From the NCBI GenBank assembly GCA_019309245.1, contig JAFDGP010000087.1, forward strand, positions 1-8,853: 8,853 nucleotides of DNA, read 5' to 3'. The translations under genes and the position numbers were made by a program. The notes beneath the pieces were generated by a model. That model had not been told where the DNA came from, made no database searches, and saw only the letters and a list, made by a program, of their open reading frames with translations. Origin of the DNA: Deltaproteobacteria bacterium (GTDB lineage: Bacteria > Desulfobacterota > Desulfobacteria > Desulfobacterales > C00003060). Position 1 is the first letter of the stretch. Every line of letters begins with the position of its first letter. Positions 1 to 5,566 of this stretch are shown here, one piece after another.

Positions 1-35
1 AGCCCTACGGTTTGAAACTGAACCACCCCTCCTTT

Positions 36-1136
36 CTAATATGAAAATGGCCATAGGTTGAAATAATTCTTCACCTGCCACCACCTATAGGCAAGGCCGT
101 TGGGTTCAAAGATCAGAAATCCGCAGATAGCCAGTCCAAAAGCGGCCTCTTTAATGAACAGAAAATCCATAAGGAGTTTCGGATAGGTGTCGGCCAGGGG
201 CATGACGCCCAACTGGAGCAGCTCCATAACCACGACCATGAAAACCGAGCCGAAGATCGCTCCATGCACGGAGCCCGCACCTCCGATCAGGATGACCCCG
301 ACGAGCCACAATGACCAGAACCAGGGAAAGTGTTCCGGGCTGATGGCTGCCAGATTGCTGATCCAGAACGCCCCGGCGATTCCGCCGATAAACCCGGCCA
401 CAAAAAAGGCCAGGAGCTTGTACTTAACGACGTTAATCCCCATGACCTCCGCGGAGATGTCATTGTCTCTGATGGCGATCCAGGCCCGTCCCACCCTGGA
501 GCGCATCAGGTTGACCAGGGCACTCACACATAACACCACGAGTACAAGCATCATGAAATAGACCTTCAGGTCGTTATCAATAACCCATGGGCCCACCTTG
601 ATTGTTCCTGGCGGCAAAGAAAAGGCCTGTCCGCGCCCGCCGATTTGACTGACATACTGCGTGATGATGAAATCCACCGTGATGAACTGGGCGGCCATGG
701 TCGTCAGAATCAGGTAGAAACCTTTGACCTTGGCCGAGGGAAGTCCGAAGAGCACACTCCAGGTGCCGGCAACGATTGCCGCGAGAATAATGCTCACAGG
801 GTATGCCAGACCCCAATCGGTCAACACCTTGGGCCAGGGAAATTCCAGGATGAGCAACGTGCTGGTGTAAGCGCCTACGGCCAGAAATGCGGCATGCCCC
901 AGGGTGATCTGTCCGCAATAACCGATCAGCAACTGAACGCCCAGGGCACCGAGGACCGTATAGCCGATTTGATTGCATACGCTGATCCAATAGCTGTCGG
1001 CAACAAGGGGAATTCCCACAAAAAGGACTGCAAGGAGCAGTCCCATCTTCCATTTGATGAACGTCGTTTGCCACCACCCGTGGTCCTGGACATAGTTTTC
1101 ATGATACTGACCGCAAGGCAAAAACGTTGTGGACAT
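36..1136 (-). CDS. livM: Branched-chain amino acid (HAAT-type) ABC transporter permease, LivM family
   Basis: This is a 366-residue polytopic inner-membrane permease that would pair with LivH to form the channel of a HAAT importer. The family hallmarks are visible: GYCGQITLGHAAFLAVGAY at residues 72-90, the cytoplasmic coupling segment RVGRAWIAIRDND at 214-226 followed by VMGI, GGAGSVHGAIFG at 285-296, and the closing FEPNGLAYRWW at 343-353. Hydrophobic stretches from about 31 to 345 fit the usual multi-spanning topology. The N-terminus has a roughly 30-residue hydrophilic extension and the tail is aromatic-rich. The ATG at 1136 has a GGAG motif 8 nt upstream (1148-1145). It is the last gene of the operon inside the window. 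A 163-nt gap, mostly heptamer repeat, separates it from livH. Liv-type permeases also serve transporters of aromatic or other carboxylic acids and of urea, so the substrate is not fixed by the sequence. An SD-like AAAGGAGG directly after the stop hints at a further gene off the left edge. Confidence 0.93.
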   Translation of the reverse strand: MSTTFLPCGQYHENYVQDHGWWQTTFIKWKMGLLLAVLFVGIPLVADSYWISVCNQIGYTVLGALGVQLLIGYCGQITLGHAAFLAVGAYTSTLLILEFPWPKVLTDWGLAYPVSIILAAIVAGTWSVLFGLPSAKVKGFYLILTTMAAQFITVDFIITQYVSQIGGRGQAFSLPPGTIKVGPWVIDNDLKVYFMMLVLVVLCVSALVNLMRSRVGRAWIAIRDNDISAEVMGINVVKYKLLAFFVAGFIGGIAGAFWISNLAAISPEHFPWFWSLWLVGVILIGGAGSVHGAIFGSVFMVVVMELLQLGVMPLADTYPKLLMDFLFIKEAAFGLAICGFLIFEPNGLAYRWWQVKNYFNLWPFSY

Positions 1137-1158
1137 ATGGCTGACTCCGGTTATTTAG

Positions 1159-1284
1159 TCACTGGTCACTGGTCACTGGTCACTGGTCATTGGTCATTGG
1201 TCACTGGTCACTGGTCATTGGTCACTGGTCACTGGTCATTGGTCACTGGTCACTGGTCACTGGTCAATGGTCAATGGTCAATGT
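1159..1284. repeat. Tandem heptanucleotide array, 18 x TCANTGG, between livH and livM
   Basis: Eighteen uninterrupted 7-bp units fill 126 of the 163 nt between livH and livM. All begin TCA and all end TGG except the last, which ends TGT. The variable fourth base runs C C C C T T C C T C C T C C C A A A along the plus strand. The array starts 10 nt upstream (in mRNA sense) of the livM Shine-Dalgarno motif. In mRNA sense the unit is ACCAGTG or ACCAATG. Because 7 is coprime to 3 and the array contains TGA, every minus-strand frame is closed, while all plus-strand frames are open. The open plus-strand reading with a HWSLVTG-type heptapeptide repeat is therefore an artefact. It resembles the short heptameric tandem repeats known from some other bacteria. 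No function is evident beyond slippage-prone spacer DNA. Confidence 0.97.
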
Positions 1285-1299
1285 AAAATGCCCTGGCCG

Positions 1300-2184
1300 C
1301 TACACTCTTTCGATTCGCTCCCAGCCCCAAAGTCCATAAGGCCTGAAGAGCAGAAAAATGGCCATAAACGCGAAGGGCGCGATCTCTTTAACCCCGCCCG
1401 GAAAATATCGGTCCAGGTATGCCCCGCACAGGTTTTGCAGAATGCCAATAACAATGCCCCCCACGATGGCACCCGGCACCGAGTTGAGCCCGCCCAGCAC
1501 GACCGCCGGCAAGACCAGCAGTCCCAGATATCCCACCGATATGTTCAGGCCGTTGATGTTGCCCAACAGGGTCCCGCCGACGCCGGCTGCCATGAAGGCG
1601 ATTGCCCAGGCCGTGGCATAGACGAACCTGGCGCTTACCCCGAGAGAAAGAGCGGCCATCTCGTCGTCGGCCGTTGCCTGCATGGCAAGACCCCATCGGG
1701 TATACTGAAAGAAGCCAACGAAAACAAACAGCAGGACAATGGCGGCTATAAAGCTCCACAAATAGACCTGGCCGATGATCAGGGGCCCGATGTGGAGCGG
1801 TTTTAGGGGAAAGACCGGCGGGGTGAAGACCCTGGTGTCCGTGCCCCAGATGAGTTCCACAATGCCCTTAAAGAAAAAAGACAGTCCGACCGTCACCATG
1901 ATGACCGTCAGCACTGGTTCCCCGATAAGCTTGTCCAAAAAGATTCTTTCTGTGAGGACCCCTAGAATAAAACCGATTATCAGTGAAAACAGCAGGGCCA
2001 GGAGAAACGGGATGCCCATGGTGTAAAAGCTCAAACAGACATAGGCCCCGATCAGGGTCAATTCTCCCATGGCGAGGTTCAGCACCCCGGAACATTTGTA
2101 GATCAAGACCCACCCGAGAGCGATCAAGGCGTAAATGCCGCCCACCATGACCCCCGTTGTCAGGGTCATCAGAAAAAGCTCCAT
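1300..2184 (-). CDS. livH: Branched-chain amino acid (HAAT-type) ABC transporter permease, LivH family
   Basis: This is a 294-residue inner-membrane permease, the normal length for LivH, and the partner of the LivM encoded downstream. The N-terminal family signature GGIYALIALGWVLIYK lies at residues 15-30, followed by GVLNLAMGEL at 33-42. The coupling segment TRWGLAMQATADD is at 162-174 and is followed by LGVS, the GGLNSVPGAIVGG motif is at 231-243, and the end reads RPYGLWG at 281-287. About eight hydrophobic segments can be seen. The ATG at 2184 is preceded by AAGGAG with a 6-nt spacer, a strong ribosome site. A 310-nt gap containing inverted repeats separates it from the acyl-CoA ligase upstream, so it may rely on readthrough or on a promoter I could not identify. 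Nothing suggests a frameshift or truncation. The substrate could be an amino acid or another carboxylate. Confidence 0.94.
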   Translation of the reverse strand: MELFLMTLTTGVMVGGIYALIALGWVLIYKCSGVLNLAMGELTLIGAYVCLSFYTMGIPFLLALLFSLIIGFILGVLTERIFLDKLIGEPVLTVIMVTVGLSFFFKGIVELIWGTDTRVFTPPVFPLKPLHIGPLIIGQVYLWSFIAAIVLLFVFVGFFQYTRWGLAMQATADDEMAALSLGVSARFVYATAWAIAFMAAGVGGTLLGNINGLNISVGYLGLLVLPAVVLGGLNSVPGAIVGGIVIGILQNLCGAYLDRYFPGGVKEIAPFAFMAIFLLFRPYGLWGWERIERV

Positions 2185-2249
2185 GTCTGTCTCCTTTTAT
2201 TGCTGGACGTTCCGGCATCCTGGGTTTTGCAACGTTAGCACCTGATACC

Positions 2250-2302
2250 AAGGCCTGGTCCTCGGACTCATTTATGAAAGAAACTCTGAAATGAGAGGCC
2301 TT
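2250..2302. repeat. Nested imperfect inverted repeat upstream of livH
   Basis: Two dyads are nested. The outer arms are AAGGCC (2250-2255) and GGCCTT (2297-2302). The inner arms are CTCATTT (2267-2273) and AAATGAG (2289-2295), a perfect 7-bp match with a 15-nt loop. It lies about 65-115 nt upstream of the livH start. It could form an mRNA hairpin in the livH leader or be part of a larger decayed mobile element. No T-run follows on the minus strand, so it is not a standard terminator. Confidence 0.5.
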
Positions 2303-2337
2303 CATTCCCAACCCGGACGAACCGAAGCCAGAAATTT

Positions 2338-2411
2338 ATCACGAAAACACGAAAACACGAAAGCCTCAATGTCTTTTATTTCGTGCTTTCGATCTTTCGT
2401 GTTTTCGTGAT
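2338..2411. repeat. CACGAAAA-based inverted/direct repeat in the ligase-livH spacer
   Basis: The left arm ATCACGAAAACACGAAA (2338-2354) is perfectly repeated in inverted form as TTTCGTGTTTTCGTGAT (2395-2411), giving a 17-bp stem around a 40-nt loop. The left side also consists of three direct 8-mers (CACGAAAA, CACGAAAA, CACGAAAG), and the loop carries a further degenerate inverted copy (TTTCGTGCTTTCG, 2379-2391). Similar CACGAAAA strings recur as dispersed intergenic repeats in many bacterial genomes, in my recollection. It sits in transcribed sequence between the ligase stop and the livH start, so it would form a long hairpin in the polycistronic mRNA. Confidence 0.85.
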
Positions 2412-2436
2412 TATCTTTTAAAGTTTTTTCCCAAAA

Positions 2437-2460
2437 CACGCGTATTGTTCTTAATGCGTG
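2437..2460 (-). terminator. Weak terminator-like hairpin downstream of the acyl-CoA ligase
   Basis: Read on the minus strand, CACGC-ATT and AAT-GCGTG can pair, with two unpaired bases on one side and a 6-nt loop. The stem is followed at once by TTTT and then GGGAAAAAA. It begins 34 nt after the ligase stop codon. The stem is short and AT-rich in its upper part and the T-run is only four, so it may attenuate rather than end transcription before livHM. Confidence 0.3.
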
Positions 2461-2494
2461 AACTGCAATTTGAATCGAGTTTCTTAAGAGGGTG

Positions 2495-4438
2495 TTACTG
2501 CCCTGCAACATGTCTGATGTGCAGATCCGTCTTGATTTGAGACTCACGGCCGTCCTCATACGTGATCGTCGTATCGATATGGACCGTGTCCGTGTCCGCG
2601 TACAGGGCGTCCACGATGTCCTTATAGCGCTTTTCCACAAAAGCCCGACGCAGTTTTCGCGTCCGGGTAAGTTCGTCGTCATCCGGGTCAAATTCCTTGT
2701 ACAGATTCACAAACTTTCGCACCCTGGCGACCTCCGGAAGGTCCTTATTGGCCTGACGGATTTGCTTTTCGATCAGGTCATAGACCTCAGACTTTTGGGA
2801 CAGTTCAGGGTAACTGGTATAGGTAATTTTCTTTTCGTCCGCCCATTTGCCGACGACCGAATAGTCGATGCACAGCACGGCCGTTACGTAATCTCTTTGG
2901 TCCCCGATGACCCAGGAATCCTTGACGTACGGGCTGAATTTGAGTCGTGTCTCCAGGTACTGCGGTGAAAAGGGCCGTCCATCTCTGAGTGTCATGACGT
3001 CCTTGGACCGATCAAACACGACCAGATGCCCGTCCTCGTCGATAAAGCCCCGGTCACCCGAGTGGAGCCAGCCGTCTCGCAGGGTTTCCTTTGTTGCTTC
3101 GGGATTCTTGTAATAGCCCAGGAACACAGATGGACTTCTGGAAATGATTTCCCCTTCTTCGGTGATTTTGACCTCGGTCTCCGGCAACGGGATGCCCACG
3201 GTGTCAAACTTGATGTCACCGTCCCGATGCACCACGGAGATGCCCGCAATCTCGGTCTGACCATAGATCTGTTTGAGATTCACGCCCAATGCGTGAAAAA
3301 AACGGAAGTGATCAGGCCCCATGGCAGCGCCCCCTGAATAGGCATAGCGGATGCGGGACAGGCCGAGGTGGTCTTTGAGCTTTTTTTGAACGACCACATA
3401 GGCCAAAGCCTCCAAAAAGGCCCAATACCACGGCACAGGTTTCTTCTTGAACTTTAAGTCTGCCACATGGTAGCCGATCTTGGTTGAAATGTCATAGCAC
3501 TTGCGTTTTATCCATGTGGCATCCAGGTGCTTGACCTGTACGGTGCGTGTCATCTGTTCGTACAATCGGGGGGGGGCGAACATCACGTGCGGGCCGATTT
3601 CTCGGATGTTTTCTTGCGCTGTCTCCGGTTCTTCGGGAAAGTTGATGGTAAAACCGATCTGAAGGCCGCAGGAGATCGACATCATCTGCTCGCCGATCCA
3701 GGCAAAGGGCAGGTATGAGACAAAATCGTCTGTCTCAAAGCAAGGGTCGACGGACATGAGGTTCTTGCCCATACTCAACAAGTTCCAGTGGGAAAGCAAG
3801 GCCCCTTTTGGTGCGGCGGTGGTCCCGGAGGTGTAAAACAGCAAGGCCACCTCGTCTCCATGGCCCTTTTGAATCATCTCCTCAAAAAGACCGGGTTGTT
3901 CCCGGTCCAGTTCTTTGCCCAGAGCCTGAACCTCTTTGAGGCTGATCAGGCATTCCTCGTGATAGTTCCGCATGCCCTTGGGGTCGTCCCAAATGATTTT
4001 TTCCAGCTTCGGGCATGCGTCATAGATGGAAAGGGCCTTGTCCACTTCTTCCTGGCCTTCACCGAAGACAAACCTGGTGTCCGAATGATCAATGATATAC
4101 TTGACCTCTTCCATCAGGCAGTCCTGGAAAAGCCAAACCCCGATACCGCGGGCACACAGGGCCGCCATCTCCGCCCAGAGACCTTCCGGACGGTTATCTC
4201 CGATCATGGCGACCTTATCTCCTTCCCGGAGCCCGAGACGAATCAGGCCCAAAGCGAGCAACTTAACGTTTTCAAGGTACTGGCCCCATGTGATCGGCCG
4301 CCAGATGCCGAACTCTTTTTCCCGCATGGCCACGCGGTCATTCCCATACCCCTTCGCCCGCTGTAAGAACAGCTTGGGGATGGTCAGATCCTTTGTGATT
4401 TCGATGTTCACAGAATTCTTGTTACCGCCTGGTGGCAT
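2495..4438 (-). CDS. AMP-forming long-chain-type acyl-CoA ligase (ANL superfamily)
   Basis: This 647-residue AMP-binding enzyme should activate a carboxylic acid to its CoA thioester through an acyl-adenylate. It has the ATP/phosphate loop YTSGTTAAPKG at residues 202-212, the adenine-site motif YGQTE at 392-396, HSGD at 459-462 (ribose-binding Asp), the hinge region FDRSKD at 475-480, and a C-terminal lysine in TRTRKLRR (K595) at the usual catalytic place. The overall pattern is that of the long-chain fatty acyl-CoA synthetase group (COG1022 type), with a tail of about 35 residues rich in T, D and I. The open frame reaches 4537, but the ATG at 4438 has GAGG 6 nt upstream and overlaps livG by 17 nt, typical of translational coupling. 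The start there is therefore preferred. Its place between transporter genes suggests that it activates the imported substrate. Chain length or aromatic specificity cannot be read from the sequence. A C9 tract lies in codons 288-291. Confidence 0.92.
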   Translation of the reverse strand: MPPGGNKNSVNIEITKDLTIPKLFLQRAKGYGNDRVAMREKEFGIWRPITWGQYLENVKLLALGLIRLGLREGDKVAMIGDNRPEGLWAEMAALCARGIGVWLFQDCLMEEVKYIIDHSDTRFVFGEGQEEVDKALSIYDACPKLEKIIWDDPKGMRNYHEECLISLKEVQALGKELDREQPGLFEEMIQKGHGDEVALLFYTSGTTAAPKGALLSHWNLLSMGKNLMSVDPCFETDDFVSYLPFAWIGEQMMSISCGLQIGFTINFPEEPETAQENIREIGPHVMFAPPRLYEQMTRTVQVKHLDATWIKRKCYDISTKIGYHVADLKFKKKPVPWYWAFLEALAYVVVQKKLKDHLGLSRIRYAYSGGAAMGPDHFRFFHALGVNLKQIYGQTEIAGISVVHRDGDIKFDTVGIPLPETEVKITEEGEIISRSPSVFLGYYKNPEATKETLRDGWLHSGDRGFIDEDGHLVVFDRSKDVMTLRDGRPFSPQYLETRLKFSPYVKDSWVIGDQRDYVTAVLCIDYSVVGKWADEKKITYTSYPELSQKSEVYDLIEKQIRQANKDLPEVARVRKFVNLYKEFDPDDDELTRTRKLRRAFVEKRYKDIVDALYADTDTVHIDTTITYEDGRESQIKTDLHIRHVAGQ

Positions 4439-5249
4439 ACAGATCCTCTTCTCCCAGATAGGCCTTAACCACCTCGGGGTTGCTTTGCACCTCTTCGGGT
4501 GTGCCGTCCATGATCTTGTTGCCGAAGTTGAGGACAAACACCCGATCGGAAAGGTCCATAACCACCCCCATATCGTGCTCGACCAGGATGCAGGTCACCT
4601 GCCAGCGTTTTTCCTCGTTGATATCCAGGATGAACCGGGCCATGTCTTCCACCTCTTCCAGATTCAAGCCGGCCAGGGGTTCGTCCAGGATCAGCAGCTC
4701 GGGTTCCAAGGCAAGCGCTCGACCCAGTTCCACGCGCTTTTGCAACCCATAGGGAAGCATCCCAACAGGTTTGTTCCGGATATGTTCCACTTCCAGAAGA
4801 TCAATGATCTCTTCTTCTATAAACTGCCGGTGTTGGACCTCCTCACGAGCCGTCCTGCCTGCGTACAGGGCCCCGCTGACGATACCCGACTGCATATGAA
4901 TGTGGCGCCCCAGTCGGATGTTGTCCAAGACGGTCATCCCACCGAAGACCTCGACCTTTTGAAACGTCCGGGCAATGCCTAACTTGGCGCGTTCATACGG
5001 CTTGAGCTTGTTGATGTTGTTGCCCTTGAAATAGATGTTGCCTTGCTGGGGCCGGTACAGCCCGTTAATACAATTCATCATTACGGTCTTGCCCGCCCCG
5101 TTCGGGCCGATAATTGAATGGATTTCACCCTTTCTTACCTTCAGATTGATTCCGATCAGGGCCCCGACCCGACCGAAATACATATGAATGTCTTCGAGTT
5201 CGAGTAACGGGTTGTTTTCCCTGTCTTGCGAGGGGGATGCAGACGACAC
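4422..5249 (-). CDS. livG: HAAT-type ABC transporter ATP-binding protein, LivG family
   Basis: This is a cytoplasmic ATPase subunit of 275 residues that energises the LivH/LivM channel. Walker A GPNGAGKT is at residues 48-55, the Q-loop RTFQ at 94-97, the family-typical degenerate signature YGLQKRVELGRAL at 167-179 (replacing canonical LSGGQ), Walker B LLILDE at 185-190 and the switch histidine H225 in LVEHDMG. The insertion around 115-145 that distinguishes LivG from the shorter LivF is present. The start is GTG at 5249, preceded by AAGGAGGT, a near-perfect Shine-Dalgarno, with about 4 nt spacing. A hydrophilic N-terminal leader of about 15 residues precedes the core. It is the first gene of the operon, has a sigma70-like promoter about 90 nt upstream, and overlaps the ligase gene by 17 nt. 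The second ATPase, LivF, is not in the window. Confidence 0.94.
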   Translation of the reverse strand: MSSASPSQDRENNPLLELEDIHMYFGRVGALIGINLKVRKGEIHSIIGPNGAGKTVMMNCINGLYRPQQGNIYFKGNNINKLKPYERAKLGIARTFQKVEVFGGMTVLDNIRLGRHIHMQSGIVSGALYAGRTAREEVQHRQFIEEEIIDLLEVEHIRNKPVGMLPYGLQKRVELGRALALEPELLILDEPLAGLNLEEVEDMARFILDINEEKRWQVTCILVEHDMGVVMDLSDRVFVLNFGNKIMDGTPEEVQSNPEVVKAYLGEEDLYATRR

Positions 5250-5336
5250 CGAACCTCCTTATATAAATCCGACAGCCGCCGGAACAAACCGTTTAGAACA
5301 CGGCGAATTTACGAAAATGTCTTGTGCAAGTGCCTG

Positions 5337-5365
5337 TATTTAGATGAAAATAAAGCTGTTGTCAA
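5337..5365 (-). promoter_or_regulatory. Predicted sigma70 promoter of the livG-ligase-livHM operon
   Basis: On the minus strand a perfect -35 box TTGACA (5365-5360) is followed after 17 nt by TAAATA (5342-5337). Transcription would start near 5330, leaving a leader of about 80 nt before the livG GTG. Just downstream of the -10, CTTG-CA-CAAG forms a short dyad that could be an operator half-site pair. The -10 matches the consensus only in part. The MITE-like element ends 6 bp upstream of the -35 box. Confidence 0.6.
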
Positions 5366-5371
5366 GGGGAC

Positions 5372-5468
5372 AATTTGAGACCTTTGCACAACCCGACTGC
5401 CGAGCGGGTGGGCGCGCAAAATGTTTCCCCGTAAGCGAGGGCAACGGGTTTTGCAATGGTCTCAAATT
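5372..5468. mobile_element. 97-bp MITE-like palindromic element upstream of livG
   Basis: The ends are 24-bp inverted repeats (5372-5395 and 5445-5468) that differ at two positions. The left end reads AATTTGAGACCTTTGCA and the right end mirrors it as TGCAATGGTCTCAAATT. The 49-bp centre contains alternative short stems: ACCCG/CGGGT (5391-5395, 5405-5409) and CCCGT/ACGGG (5428-5432, 5444-5448). No coding sequence fits inside. The size, the long terminal inverted repeats and the GAGACCTTTGCA-type end resemble non-autonomous derivatives of IS5-like transposons, but I see no clear target-site duplication at the visible ends. A chromosomal palindromic repeat or regulatory stem-loop is the alternative. 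Confidence 0.55.
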
Positions 5469-5525
5469 CTTACCCCTTTCTTGTGTGGAACTATTCCAGG
5501 TCCAAACGCATACCCGAAATCAGCG

Positions 5526-5541
5526 CCGACCGCCCGGTCGG
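5526..5541. promoter_or_regulatory. Perfect 16-bp palindrome, TetR-operator-like or hairpin
   Basis: CCGACCG-CC-CGGTCGG has perfect 7-bp arms. It lies 26 nt beyond the stop of the aminotransferase gene and about 160 bp upstream of the livG -35 box. The spacing and GC-rich CCGACCG half-site are of the kind bound by many TetR/AcrR-family repressors. As RNA it could form a 6-bp stem with a 4-nt loop, but no T-run follows on the minus strand, which argues against a normal intrinsic terminator. A second small dyad, TGGAA-CTA-TTCCA, lies at 5486-5498. Confidence 0.45.
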
Positions 5542-5566
5542 TTACAGTTTCATAAATCGCAAAGGC

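Noticed and set aside
1159..1284. CRISPR array
   Set aside because: The units are contiguous 7-mers with no spacers.
645..1286. Plus-strand open frame of 213 codons ending in a HWSLVTG heptapeptide repeat
   Set aside because: It is antisense to livM, and the repeat part is the heptamer array, which is open in every plus-strand frame because of its composition. No ribosome site or family resemblance.
4439..4537. Longer N-terminus for the acyl-CoA ligase
   Set aside because: The extra 33 codons lie wholly within livG, are arginine/serine/proline-rich out-of-frame translation, and the ATG at 4438 has a well-spaced GAGG.
5372..5468. Integron attC site or CRISPR-like repeat
   Set aside because: The arms lack the GTTRRRY/RYYYAAC core sites in the right places, there is only one copy and there are no spacers, so a MITE-like palindrome is a better description.
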